Under the pieces are notes generated by a model that saw only the letters and a list, made by a program, of their open reading frames with translations, did not search any database and was not told the origin of the DNA. The position numbers and the translations under genes are program-made. A stretch of 64,000 nucleotides of DNA from Actinomycetes bacterium (GTDB taxonomy: Bacteria; Actinomycetota; Acidimicrobiia; Acidimicrobiales; Acidimicrobiaceae), in contig JAKAZZ010000005.1 of assembly GCA_021826315.1 (NCBI GenBank), forward strand, positions 1-64,000, in the 5' to 3' direction. Shown piece after piece: positions 1 through 10,578 of this stretch; within the stretch, counting starts at the first letter, position 1, and each line of letters starts with the position of its first letter.

Positions 1-206
1 TTTATAACCATAAAAGGCGGTACTCGAAGATCGGTAACGTCTCACCAGTCGGTTATGAGCTAACCTTATTGGAGTCCGCCAAGGCGGCGTAGTCAATGTG
101 TCCATTATTTGTGGGCAACCTCAATCCCGAGGCGCGGATTAGGTCAAAAAGAGTTACCATGCTGTAGCCGGACTTTGGAATCTAGGACGCTCGTCGAGAA
201 AAACTT

Positions 207-242
207 GACGTCTTGTCGGGCTGAATCGCTCGACAAGACGTC
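207..242. repeat. Perfect 12-bp inverted repeat GACGTCTTGTCG / CGACAAGACGTC with 12-nt loop
   Basis: Read directly: arms at 207-218 and 231-242. No clear T-tract, so function unknown. Confidence 0.6.
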
Positions 243-1072
243 TACTACAAGTCAAGGGCTCCCTAGGATTATTCGATAAGGTGTCTTTTACTCGGAGATG
301 TAACCGCTGAAATACACCCTATCCAAGGGGAACCTACGGGAGGCGCCGCATAATGGCAACGCTTGAGATCAAGCGGGGACTTGTGAGGAACAAAAATATT
401 ATTCATACTAATGAATGGGCTTGGAATGATCTGGGCTTCTGAAGAGAAGGAATAACACTAAGCGCCCGATAGATACCGCTGACAAACGAAGAATTGATAA
501 AGTGCAACCTTATAGCTCAATAGCTAAATCAAATCTGGCGAATCAATATCACCGATCAATTAACTAGGGAAGGTAAGCCTTACTGTTGCCTAGTACTGGA
601 TGCTTTCATAAAGGTGGCCATAGATAGTTCTATCGAACGGCACCAGGATGCCGATGTCTTATCCACGCGGTTAGCACGTCGACTCCAGATAGTCCGAGGG
701 GCGAAGCTGTAATCCTGCATTCCACGGCACGCAATCCATTTCCGAGATCGATCTCGAAAGTCATCGCACGTTTGAAAGTCATAGGATCGAGAGGAAACAA
801 TCGGAGATTTGAAGTATATCCAGTTATTCGTGCGGTTCCCCGCCCGAGATTCGATCCGAGGAAAAATTTAATTCAAACTTCTGAACCTGAAAAAATCGAC
901 CACGATAGTCGAGCCCTCTGTAACCAGTGCGAACTACATGGGCAATTTCTACGGTATCAAACGGCGACACAGTGCTAACGACTACCTAGGACCCAAAGAT
1001 TTTGAAGCTCGGGAATCATAGAAAATCCGTCCTTACTCAAATTAGGCCGGTTTTACAAACTCGGGACGTCCA

Positions 1073-3931
1073 ATGCCCACTGACCATTCCCCTTCGACTA
1101 GGGCAAATGCCTTTGCTCCGACCGCTTTGAGTTTGACGCCGCTAAATTTAATTTGCATTGTCGGACGCTCGTACCGCTTAGGCTCCACAAGTGTTTTTAC
1201 AGACTCTAAAAAGGTTAGAACTTGCGTGGCTATTTTGACGAAGAATGAGAAACGATGGTACGAAAAGCCCAACGTGAAGGACAGTGCATCGATAGCGATA
1301 ATGGCCGCACTCATAGCCTTCATATATCGACACGTACTTGACGGATCACAGAGTCTAATAACAAACTCAAGTTTAGGCCCCAAGGGCCCACTGTTTATTG
1401 GCGATCCAGCTGCTGGCGGAGAAATTACCGCGTACAAACAGTACGCAGTAACGCATGCTTGGATGCACCTCCACCTTCCTATATGGCTGCCGACTGAAGG
1501 CTATGGTATTAGCCTCGATAGCAACCAGGCTGCACCGTGGTTTTTTCCCGAATCGATACTGCACGTCCTATTTCCTACTAACCTGTCAGTCTGGAACGTT
1601 TTAGCTCTATTTTTGGGTTCTCTTGGCGCATATTTACTCGCACGAGATCTCAAGATAAACAGGCCCGGCTCGATTGCGGCTTCCCTGGCGTATACCCTCG
1701 TTGGCCCAGCGGTCTCAAACTTAAACCTTGACATGATCAACCCGCTGATCGTCCTACCTTTTGCATTATTTTCATCAAAACGCTTTGTCGAAGCCGTTGC
1801 CCAACGTCAGTCAGCCATGAAATGGTTTCTAATATTCGCATTCGTGATGTCGCAGCTATTCCTCTCAGGATTCGCAGAAGTACTGCCCCTCGAGGCGCTA
1901 CTTATTGGGATATTTACAATTGCACGGATAATTACGCTTAGGCAAAAACCAAAGATCGCAATAAGAATTGTCCTATTTTGGTCATTAGCAATTCTCATAG
2001 CTCTGTTAGGATCCCTAATTGCATTAGTTCCTCTTTGGGAAACGCTCAAAACATACTCACTGTTTCAACCTCCGGGTTCATCGCTTGCACACGAACCAAA
2101 TTATTTCCTGATCGATGTATTCGATTCCTGGGTATTTGGTAAAGGTATTGCAGGTGATCCGCTAGAACTCGGAAACACAATTTGGGTTCCAGGAAACCCG
2201 GTGATATACGCTATCGCGGTAGGTGCCGTAATCAACTTAGCTATTTTTTGGAAGCGAATTGATGTTTGGATCAAAACGTGGATTACAGTATTTACTGTAT
2301 TCACAGTAATTGGATTGCTCGGTTTCAGCAACCTTTTGGGAATACTAAATATATTCAAGTTTCCCCCATTCGATCTCATCTATACGCCAAGGTTCTTACC
2401 ATTTATGTGGTGGCTCCCATTTGTCCTGTTGGTTGGATATGGAGTAGACATAGCAACAAAAGCTAATAAAGTAGTCGTTCTATCCGGCTACGTAGCGCTC
2501 GCTGCATTCACTGCATTACTGGTCGCAAACCTATTTCAAAAGGGTCCATCCGTCTTTGCAATCCTCAATTCGCAAAATCTCGATGCAACTATCGTTAGAA
2601 ACACTCCGGTCTTACTCCTTTTTATTGGCGCACTTGGAGCAACCCTTTCTACGCCCAAAAAACACCGCTCGAGAATCGCGGCATTGTTTGTGGCAATAAC
2701 CATCTTTGTGATGCTACCGAAGAACTTTTTCAGTTGGTACAACGCGCCACAACAAGCAAGACCATTAGCAAACTTTTTGATAAGGAACGACCTAAGCAAA
2801 GGACTCACGTTCTCACCTTATGACTACGTTCTCCCTTCCGGAATATTGGGGAACTCGATACCTAGCATCCAAGCATTTGACGTGTTCTTCCCACCGGGTT
2901 ACACCGTAACTATCGAACACTGGTTTGGAACCGAAGACCCTTTTTCAGTACAATCGCCCCTAAACCCTGGAGCTCCCGCGCTAGAAAACGTCGCACTGAA
3001 CTACAGTTCACTTAACGCCCTCGTTCGCATCGGAGTCGAAACTCTGATAGTTCACTCCCCAATAACGGTGAGTTCGATTTCCAAAATCAAAATACTCCCA
3101 GAACCTCCAGGAATGGGGAATATTTCAAGTGAAAAATACAAAGCGGCAATGGCAGCATTGCTAAACACTTACCTTTCGCGCCCAGACCTACAAACTGCAT
3201 TCACCCAGAGCGAAATCAACTCAATGTTATTCAAATGGGCACTTGGAACACCACAAGCCGGCGACGGCGCAAGTGTCACCTTATCGCCATATTTTCCGAT
3301 CTACGCCCGCTACTTATCGCTTTCCGCAACGCAGCCATCAAGCGCTGCATTTGCGGCAAGCTCGACATTACCTAGTAACTCCTTGGTGGGTCTAAGGTTC
3401 ATTGGCAAAACATTTTTTGGACCAACGCCTGAATATGTTTACGATATCGGCAAAGGTGCAAATAAATTTCCATTCTGGGTGCCCAAGACGCTTCACTTTT
3501 ACAAGAAATTGAATCCAAACCACCCAATAGCCCTGAATAAAGAATTCGCCGCGGTCCCCTACAACTTTGCAGGATCCACCTCCAATCAAAAATCTCTTTC
3601 AGCTCGATTGATCTCACTCCAGGAAAATGAGTCTTCACTGACTGCAACAATCGTCGCCAATCACGGAGGATTAGCTGTTATAGGAGGTCAAGCAGCTCCC
3701 GGTGAAAGGCTTTTCATAAACGGAAAAAGGGAACCGATTACGTTGGTCAATGGGTTTCTAACAGCAATATCCTTACATCGGGGTTCCGATCACGTGGTTA
3801 TAGAGTTCGCATCAACGCAAATACTTGGCATATTCGCCCTTTCAACCTCGGTAAACGTTCTTTTGCTAATACTGTTGGGAGTTGTCACTATCAAGCCAAA
3901 GTATTTCAGAAGACCACAAACAGCGCCTTAA
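1073..3931 (+). CDS. YfhO-like multi-pass membrane protein (exact start uncertain)
   Basis: 952-aa ORF with many hydrophobic segments. Motifs such as GDPAAGGEITAYKQY, PFFxP-like segments and a large C-terminal extracytoplasmic region resemble YfhO/DUF-type membrane glycosyltransferase-like proteins. Confidence 0.75.
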   Translation: MPTDHSPSTRANAFAPTALSLTPLNLICIVGRSYRLGSTSVFTDSKKVRTCVAILTKNEKRWYEKPNVKDSASIAIMAALIAFIYRHVLDGSQSLITNSSLGPKGPLFIGDPAAGGEITAYKQYAVTHAWMHLHLPIWLPTEGYGISLDSNQAAPWFFPESILHVLFPTNLSVWNVLALFLGSLGAYLLARDLKINRPGSIAASLAYTLVGPAVSNLNLDMINPLIVLPFALFSSKRFVEAVAQRQSAMKWFLIFAFVMSQLFLSGFAEVLPLEALLIGIFTIARIITLRQKPKIAIRIVLFWSLAILIALLGSLIALVPLWETLKTYSLFQPPGSSLAHEPNYFLIDVFDSWVFGKGIAGDPLELGNTIWVPGNPVIYAIAVGAVINLAIFWKRIDVWIKTWITVFTVFTVIGLLGFSNLLGILNIFKFPPFDLIYTPRFLPFMWWLPFVLLVGYGVDIATKANKVVVLSGYVALAAFTALLVANLFQKGPSVFAILNSQNLDATIVRNTPVLLLFIGALGATLSTPKKHRSRIAALFVAITIFVMLPKNFFSWYNAPQQARPLANFLIRNDLSKGLTFSPYDYVLPSGILGNSIPSIQAFDVFFPPGYTVTIEHWFGTEDPFSVQSPLNPGAPALENVALNYSSLNALVRIGVETLIVHSPITVSSISKIKILPEPPGMGNISSEKYKAAMAALLNTYLSRPDLQTAFTQSEINSMLFKWALGTPQAGDGASVTLSPYFPIYARYLSLSATQPSSAAFAASSTLPSNSLVGLRFIGKTFFGPTPEYVYDIGKGANKFPFWVPKTLHFYKKLNPNHPIALNKEFAAVPYNFAGSTSNQKSLSARLISLQENESSLTATIVANHGGLAVIGGQAAPGERLFINGKREPITLVNGFLTAISLHRGSDHVVIEFASTQILGIFALSTSVNVLLLILLGVVTIKPKYFRRPQTAP

Positions 3932-4756
3932 TCCACCTGTATCCCACCTACGTCCAAATGAAGTTGGAAAGTAATAGCACTGTTGTCTACCAAATAAGAA
4001 AGCTGAAGTGATGTGGTTATGAATCTTCAGACGCACGTATTCAAGCAAGTAAGCACACCGAACTTTTCATTTAAAACCGATCGAGAAACCAAGCAGCGTC
4101 TTTAAATGAGAAATATTTCCTGAACGAACATAAACCTCTTCGAACGGCTGCGGTGAAGAGGGGTCGATTTTCCCAACACAGCCAATGAGTGGAGCTACAA
4201 GACATTAATATAATTAAGAGCAACCACAGCGAAGCGTCGAATTCTCTACTTTAGTTATTCGAAGAGTTATGGATAAGACCACGATTTATCAAAGACTTTC
4301 CTCAGCATTTTTGGTCATTCAATACGATGCCGAGCGCAAAGTACAGAACCGTCAAATCCCGCCGCACGTAGCTGCCGACGCCTTGTCGCCTCTTTGCAAA
4401 AATCACCGGAATGGCAACGACTAATACTGTCCTGAGTTTCTTTCAATTTAAGTTTCGCGTGTCTTTGCTGAACCTCCAAATAAAGCTAGATTGCGCCATC
4501 CTACTAAGAACCTCAAACCACACCATAAAGCCGACGGACGGGTCAACGCCTGCTTCAACAAATCTGAAATCATCATTTTGAAATCAGCGTATAGTAACCT
4601 TCGAACTTTGGTTTCCTTCGCGACGGCTAATCCCAGTTCCGCAAATATGGGAACCGATCCTGGGCGCAAATTAACCAATCAAAAGCACATATAAGGTTGA
4701 TCGGAGTTGATGCAAATGCAAATCCCATTGAAAGCCACCAAAAATGTTTCCGTAGG

Positions 4757-5884
4757 CTAGCCTTTCGCTACTGTAGCAAAAAGTACCCCGCCCTCAATGT
4801 TCAGACGCACTCTGTCACCGCCACGAATCATCTCACCTTCACGGAAAGTGATTGCAGCCCTAACAAGCGTTCCGTCGTCGGTAGCTGCCATAACATTGAG
4901 AGTGGAACCCATGAAACCAACAGCCGAGACAGTCGCGTTTGAGTTCTCGCTACGCGATATCGAAATCGACTCGGGCCTAACTAGAACCTCTAGTTCTTCT
5001 CCAACGGAGTAACGGTCGAAGCGATCGCTGGAGACTTCAACCCCGAAGACGCTCGCACGCCCTTGCGATATAACCCGGCCCCGAAGGTGATTCACGTGGC
5101 CGACGAAGGATGCAACAAATGGAGATGCTGGATGAAGATAGACCTCATCGGGAGTCCCGAATTGCTCGATATTTCCTTGGTTCAATACAGCGATACGGTC
5201 CGCAATGGCAAGTGCCTCATCCTGATCGTGGGTGACGAAGATAGTCGTAATACCAAATTCAAGCTGAATACGTCGAATCTCTTCCCTCAACTGAACCCGA
5301 ACCTTAGCGTCCAAGGCAGAGAGCGGCTCATCAAGTAGAAGCACCTTGGGTGAGATCGCAAGGGCGCGAGCTAACGCTACGCGCTGTTGCTGGCCGCCAG
5401 AGAGTTGCTTTGGATAGCGATCGGCTTGCTCGCCTAGGCGGACGAGCTTTAGCATCTCAGCTACCCGACCATCGATCTTCGACTTATCAAACTTTCGAAG
5501 CTTCAAACCATATGCGATATTTTGCGCAACCGTCATATTTGGGAAAAGGCTATAGGCCTGAAAGACCATGCCCATCTCGCGCTTAGAAGTCGGGGTACCC
5601 GAGATATCCTGCCCCTCGATCTCAATGCGGCCACCGTCTAAAGGCTCGAGCCCCGCAATTGCGCGAAGTGCCGTAGTCTTACCGCACCCAGATGGGCCCA
5701 AGAAAACTACAAGTTCACCGGCTTTGACCGAAAGAGTCAAACCATCGAGCGCGCGAGTAGCACCAAAGCTGCGCTCTAACCCTTTGAGCTCGAGGCCAAC
5801 CCCCTTGCGACTCCACGCCTCTCCAGGATTACTTCCAGTCGTTGCACTTTCAACCTGGCTTAATTCATCTCCAACCATCTTCAA
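4757..5884 (-). CDS. ABC transporter ATP-binding protein, putative aminophosphonate (2-AEP-type) uptake
   Basis: Walker A GPSGCGKTT, signature LSGGQQQR, Walker B VLLLDEPLSALD, C-terminal TOBE-like region. Operon with two permeases and a binding protein. Confidence 0.9.
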   Translation of the reverse strand: MKMVGDELSQVESATTGSNPGEAWSRKGVGLELKGLERSFGATRALDGLTLSVKAGELVVFLGPSGCGKTTALRAIAGLEPLDGGRIEIEGQDISGTPTSKREMGMVFQAYSLFPNMTVAQNIAYGLKLRKFDKSKIDGRVAEMLKLVRLGEQADRYPKQLSGGQQQRVALARALAISPKVLLLDEPLSALDAKVRVQLREEIRRIQLEFGITTIFVTHDQDEALAIADRIAVLNQGNIEQFGTPDEVYLHPASPFVASFVGHVNHLRGRVISQGRASVFGVEVSSDRFDRYSVGEELEVLVRPESISISRSENSNATVSAVGFMGSTLNVMAATDDGTLVRAAITFREGEMIRGGDRVRLNIEGGVLFATVAKG

Positions 5885-5903
5885 AACCTTCCTTGATCAA
5901 AAC

Positions 5904-6794
5904 TTAAAGCTGCTCACCGAAGGCGAACAATTCATCTTCTATTACTGCAGATCGCCTACGGGTACTTCTCAGCCCCGCAATAGAGACCGCTACCAAACCA
6001 CCCCACGTAAGAAGGAGCGCCACTACCGAAAGTGCTACAGACTCAGAGGCGCGATCCTGCCCGACTTGCACGAGCCACACCGGAAACGTAGAAAAGCTCA
6101 TCAACGACGCAACTGCAAATTCACCAAAGACGAAGGCCGTAGATAAAAAGACCGCAGATAGTATTCCGGATTTCAGATTCGGTATGATGACTCTCATCAA
6201 GGTTGCGATCCATCCTCCACCGAGCGACCGCGATGCCTCTACCAATGTCCTTATGTCTATCGCTCCAGCGCCAGCGTCTATTGAACGGAATGTATACGGA
6301 AGGGCCAACACCACATACTCGAGGGCCAAAATAACCGGCGAGCCCATGATGATGTTTGGAAGCGACGCAAAGGCTGACAGGATACCAAGGGTCACCACTA
6401 CCGATGGAACTATCAACGGCAGCAAGGCGACGCTCTCGAGGGCGCTCATTAGATCCGGGCGTCGAAGGCGAGCCCACACAACTGTAGGTGTTACCAAAAA
6501 TACAGTTATCGCAACCGTGCCAATTGCAATCTTAAAGGATGTAAACAACGACGAAAAAAACTGAGGATCGGAAAATATCGCTCCATACGAAGAAAAGGAG
6601 ATTGAGTTATTGTTACCCACGACCGAGTAGCGCAAAGAGGCAACTACTGGCACCAAGAAAAACAGAGCGGTTAGAACCAATACCACGGTTCGATAGCGCC
6701 GCCCTACTCCTAGAACCCTACCGTGGACGGCTTTTACACTTTTTTCACTGCTACCTTGTAGCGAGCCTTGAAGCGAGGTAGTTATCGTAGCCAT
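5904..6794 (-). CDS. ABC transporter permease, putative aminophosphonate uptake
   Basis: Multi-TM protein with an EAA-loop-like motif (VEASRSLGGGWIATLMRVIIPNLKSGI). Overlaps the next permease ORF by 13 bp. Confidence 0.88.
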   Translation of the reverse strand: MATITTSLQGSLQGSSEKSVKAVHGRVLGVGRRYRTVVLVLTALFFLVPVVASLRYSVVGNNNSISFSSYGAIFSDPQFFSSLFTSFKIAIGTVAITVFLVTPTVVWARLRRPDLMSALESVALLPLIVPSVVVTLGILSAFASLPNIIMGSPVILALEYVVLALPYTFRSIDAGAGAIDIRTLVEASRSLGGGWIATLMRVIIPNLKSGILSAVFLSTAFVFGEFAVASLMSFSTFPVWLVQVGQDRASESVALSVVALLLTWGGLVAVSIAGLRSTRRRSAVIEDELFAFGEQL

Positions 6795-7690
6795 CTGTTC
6801 GACCTCCTAGAGACAAAGACGTAAGCAATCGCGACAACGCCGACGATGACAATCATTCCAAGGCCAAGTGCCGCGCCTAAGTTTCCCTGATTGGCGACGA
6901 CATTTCCTTGAATGAGCGACCCGATCTGGATTGGAACGAGCGGGATGGTACCAGATGTTAGAGCTGCCGCCGTGGCATAAGCAGCAAAGGCATCGGTAAA
7001 CAAAAGTAATGACGCAGCTATAAAGGGAGGCATGATGACGGGTGCAACAATGCTTCGCCACATCGTCGGCCAACTCGCGCCGAGAGTCTGTGCGGCCTCA
7101 AACCACTGACTGTTCAATCCTTCCAGTGGAGGAATCATGACGAGAACCATCAGCGGAATCATGAAGTACTGATAGACGATGACTAAACCAGTGACTGAAT
7201 AGAGGGTAAAGCCTCCAGAGTAGATATTGACTCCACCGCTTAGCAGAATCTTGGTAATCAGTCCAAAATTTCCAAGTGTGGCGACAAACGAGAAGGCTAA
7301 CGGAACGCCACCGGTGTTGGCAAAGACACCAGAGGCTGCCATTATCGCCCTCTTTAACGCACCATCTTTCATACCCACAACTGCAACGGCAACGAGGAGG
7401 CCCGCAATCGCCGCAATTACTGTAGCGATAACCGACAACTTGAGACTTTGAATGAACGATTGCCGATACCCTCCAGATAGGGCCGAGTGAATATTGCTGA
7501 GGGTAAACGATCCTGACTGAGATCTAAATGCATTCAGGACTACTGAACCTGCTGGAATTCCAAGAAATATCCCAACATAGGCAACGAATGGCACCGCTCC
7601 CAAAATCGGCTTTCGTCTCCTAAGAACTTTTATAGCCAAATCACTCTCCAAAAAATTAAAGAGTTCCCGCGAGCTATCGCGGGAACTCAA
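6782..7690 (-). CDS. ABC transporter permease, putative aminophosphonate uptake
   Basis: Multi-TM protein with EAA-like loop FEAAQTLGASWPTMWRSIVAPVIMPP. In operon. Confidence 0.88.
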   Translation of the reverse strand: MSSRDSSRELFNFLESDLAIKVLRRRKPILGAVPFVAYVGIFLGIPAGSVVLNAFRSQSGSFTLSNIHSALSGGYRQSFIQSLKLSVIATVIAAIAGLLVAVAVVGMKDGALKRAIMAASGVFANTGGVPLAFSFVATLGNFGLITKILLSGGVNIYSGGFTLYSVTGLVIVYQYFMIPLMVLVMIPPLEGLNSQWFEAAQTLGASWPTMWRSIVAPVIMPPFIAASLLLFTDAFAAYATAAALTSGTIPLVPIQIGSLIQGNVVANQGNLGAALGLGMIVIVGVVAIAYVFVSRRSNRWLR

Positions 7691-7712
7691 AGATACCTGA
7701 GACTAGCTACTA

Positions 7713-8849
7713 CTAGCCAGAGACGGATGCCCAGTTGCTTAGGACAACTTGCTGTGCGGCAGTTAGCTGAGACTGGGTTGGGAAGGTAGCGGTTCCACTA
7801 ACAGCTGGAAGTGTCGCCAAGAATCCCTGGTTCACAGTTCCGGCAGTCGTCATGGCAGTTAGCTCCGCGGGACGAGCAAACCCCTGAAGGAAGAGGTTTT
7901 GTCCAAGCGAAGAGTAAAGGAACTCTTCCCATAGTCTTGCTGCTGCTGGGTGTGGAGCGTACTTCGAGATGGCTTGCGCATAATACGATGCGTAGAGTCC
8001 ATCGCTAGGAACAACGACCTTCCAGTCGACCTTGCCGGCAACTGCTTGTTGGGCTGCAACCTGTAGGTAGTCCCAGTCGATTGTCGCCTTGACCTGACCT
8101 GATTCGATAGCAGCTGGTGTAGCAGCTACAGGAATGAAGTTGCCGATCTGGCTTAGGTGCTTGAAGAAGTCAACGCCAGGCTGAATATTGTCCAGCGATC
8201 CACCGTTTGCCAGCGCAGCGGCATATACCGCACCGAAGGCGGCGCCAGCTTGAGTTGGGTTACCATCGAGTGCGATTCCGCCCTTGAACTCTGGGTTGGT
8301 TAGGTCAGCAAAGCGGGTTGGAGGAACCGAGATTACACCAGCGTTATAACCAATTGCGATATAACCGCCGTAATCGTAGTACCAGTCACCATTTGACTGC
8401 TTCATCGTCGATGGAAGTTGATTCCAACTCGAAACTTGATACGGAGCGAATAGGCCAGCCTGATCTCCAGCTAGTGCAAAGGAGGGGCCAACGTCAACGA
8501 CGTCTGGACCGCGGGACGAATTCTTCAAGCTCTTGATCGAGCTGAGCTCGTAGGCTGAGCTTCCGTTTGGATTTACATCTTTGATCTTGATACCGTACTT
8601 CTTGGTGAAGTCCGCCATGATCGTACCGTAGTTAGCCCAGTTGGCAGGAAGGGTGGTAACAGTTAGTGTACCTTCCTTTTGTGCAGCTGCAATAAGCGCG
8701 TTCATGCCGCCGCCGGCCATTGCCGAGGACTCCATCGCCCAATTAGTCGATGATGTAGAACTCGTAGTCGACGAACCGCACGCCGCCGCGAGCGTTCCCA
8801 AGGAGCCGAGCACTCCCAACGTGACAACCTTTGAAGAAATCTTCTTCAT
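7713..8849 (-). CDS. Extracellular solute-binding lipoprotein of the same ABC system (start at MKKISSKVV rather than the longer ORF start at 9023)
   Basis: Signal peptide plus lipobox LAAACGSS at the N-terminus of the shorter start. Purine-rich RBS-like sequence just upstream of the ATG at 8849. Fbp/PotD-type binding-protein sequence. Confidence 0.85.
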   Translation of the reverse strand: MKKISSKVVTLGVLGSLGTLAAACGSSTTSSTSSTNWAMESSAMAGGGMNALIAAAQKEGTLTVTTLPANWANYGTIMADFTKKYGIKIKDVNPNGSSAYELSSIKSLKNSSRGPDVVDVGPSFALAGDQAGLFAPYQVSSWNQLPSTMKQSNGDWYYDYGGYIAIGYNAGVISVPPTRFADLTNPEFKGGIALDGNPTQAGAAFGAVYAAALANGGSLDNIQPGVDFFKHLSQIGNFIPVAATPAAIESGQVKATIDWDYLQVAAQQAVAGKVDWKVVVPSDGLYASYYAQAISKYAPHPAAARLWEEFLYSSLGQNLFLQGFARPAELTAMTTAGTVNQGFLATLPAVSGTATFPTQSQLTAAQQVVLSNWASVSG

Positions 8850-9429
8850 TATACCTTTAAACCCCTTTTGGTTTTGAACCCTTAGTATCGAGACACTCCG
8901 AGAATTGCCTCGAAGACCTCGAGAAGCAAAGCTATCTTCGAAACATAAACAGTACGTAACCCAAAAGTCAACGCTGGCAAAATCCTTAGATAATGCATGC
9001 TGTATCTTTGGTGAACGAATCATTAAATTTTTTACGCTACTTCAACCGAAAAGCGCGTGCGACTACCACTAGGTTCGATATAACTCTGCATCTAGCTGCA
9101 TTATCTTTGCACTGCTGGAATCAATCCAAAGGGTTCTAAAAATTTATATTCTGACAGAGCAGCAAGGGTAGCCAAATAAGACCCACCCGTGCCCGGAAGT
9201 TGTTCGTGAGATTAAAGGCGATCGTTTACCCAATATCAAACCCGCAAAAAGTAGATCCAAAGCACCTTATTATCTCCCTTTGGTCCAACTATTCCTACAA
9301 TTTACCGAGAATTAAGGATCGCGATAATCGTCGTTGTGGCTCTGTTGCATGGACGAACTATAGGATCAGAGATAATTTTGTGATCGAAGAAAGATACAAC
9401 CCTTGGACGCAGCAAACCAACTAGGCCAA

Positions 9430-10578
9430 ATGACGACAACAACCGCCAGTAGACGCAAGGTTGCGATCGTTGGGGCGGGGATAATGGGAACGGCAATCGC
9501 CTACCAGCTCTCAAAGGGAGATGCAACCGTCACGATCTACGAGAAAGACGATGCTCCTGCTGGAGCATCGGTAAGAAACTTTGGCTTGGTCTGGATCTCA
9601 GGCCGCAGAGGGGGAGAAGAGCTCCGCCTTGCCCTCCATTCAAGGGAGAACTGGAAGGATGTCGCAGGAAATGTTCCGGAGATATCACTACGCGAATCTG
9701 GATCTCTCACTCTCCTATCGAGTCAAAGTGAACTAAACGTAGCCGAAGAGGCGATCGAATCAGATCCTGCAAACCAGAGAGACCTCCACCTCCTCACTAC
9801 CGACGAGGTCTACGACAAGTATCAACTTCGTCTGGCAAAAGGTGTTATCGCGGCCTTAGAGTGTGGCCTCGACGCGATGGTCGATCCGCGAAAGGCAGTT
9901 GGCGCAGTCCTGCAATACCTAACAGACCGCCCCAATGTCGACGTCCGACTTTCGACGCAGGTAACGTCAATCATCGACCGATCGATCACAACCGCACGCG
10001 GCGATAGGGAAGAGTTCGACGTTATCATCGTGACGACCGGAGCAGCCGGAGTGGAACTTATATCTCCATATGCACTGCCAGACGATATCGGAGTATCGAC
10101 CACCACCCTGGTTATGACCTCCTCGTACCATACGGAACAAGTAATCTCCCCTGCCATAGCAGACGGAGATTCACTCAGGTACTACCCGTTCTTTCAACCC
10201 TTCGCAGCAAAGCACCTTGGCGAACAGGACCACCTTCCAAAGAGCCACGGTGCCCAGCTACTCGCCCGACAGTTAGGTGATGGGACCCTAATCATGGGCG
10301 ATTCCCACTACTACGACGACCCGACGCGATTCAAGATCGATATCGAGATCGCAAGCTACTTTAGAGACCGCCTTGACGGACTCCTTGAGGCTGAGATCCC
10401 ACGAATCGAAAAAGTGTGGCTAGGAACCTATGCCAGAGCAACCGATCCTATTAGGCCATATGTCGCCCACCCGGTTGCTGATGGCGTACTTTACGTAACC
10501 GGCGCCGGGGGAATGGGAATGACCATTAGCTGGGCTATAGCAGATGAAGTCGTCTCCTGGATTAACGCACGTCCATGA
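9430..10578 (+). CDS. FAD-dependent oxidoreductase (DAO family, resembles TIGR03364 phosphonate-associated clade)
   Basis: N-terminal Rossmann motif VAIVGAGIMGTAIAYQLSKGDATVTIYEKDDAPAGASVRNFG; C-terminal GAGGMGMTISWAIADEV. Adjacent to a phosphonatase-like HAD and an ABC importer. ORF opens at 9403; the ATG at 9430 looks more likely. Confidence 0.85.
   Translation: MTTTTASRRKVAIVGAGIMGTAIAYQLSKGDATVTIYEKDDAPAGASVRNFGLVWISGRRGGEELRLALHSRENWKDVAGNVPEISLRESGSLTLLSSQSELNVAEEAIESDPANQRDLHLLTTDEVYDKYQLRLAKGVIAALECGLDAMVDPRKAVGAVLQYLTDRPNVDVRLSTQVTSIIDRSITTARGDREEFDVIIVTTGAAGVELISPYALPDDIGVSTTTLVMTSSYHTEQVISPAIADGDSLRYYPFFQPFAAKHLGEQDHLPKSHGAQLLARQLGDGTLIMGDSHYYDDPTRFKIDIEIASYFRDRLDGLLEAEIPRIEKVWLGTYARATDPIRPYVAHPVADGVLYVTGAGGMGMTISWAIADEVVSWINARP

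Noticed and set aside
772-978. 68-aa ORF at the left edge
   Set aside because: Short, basic, low-complexity composition in a non-coding region; likely spurious.
1042-1437. 131-aa minus-strand ORF
   Set aside because: Overlaps the N-terminal part of the YfhO-like gene in antisense; no recognisable motif.
2929-2952. TCGAACACTGGTTTGG resembling an SOS box
   Set aside because: Two or more mismatches in the right half-site, and it lies deep inside the YfhO-like coding sequence.
4448-4678. 76-aa minus-strand ORF in the 3.9-4.7 kb gap
   Set aside because: No recognisable motif, and overlapped by a plus-strand ORF of similar length.
5568-6146. 192-aa plus-strand ORF
   Set aside because: Antisense shadow of the ABC ATPase and permease genes; composition not protein-like.
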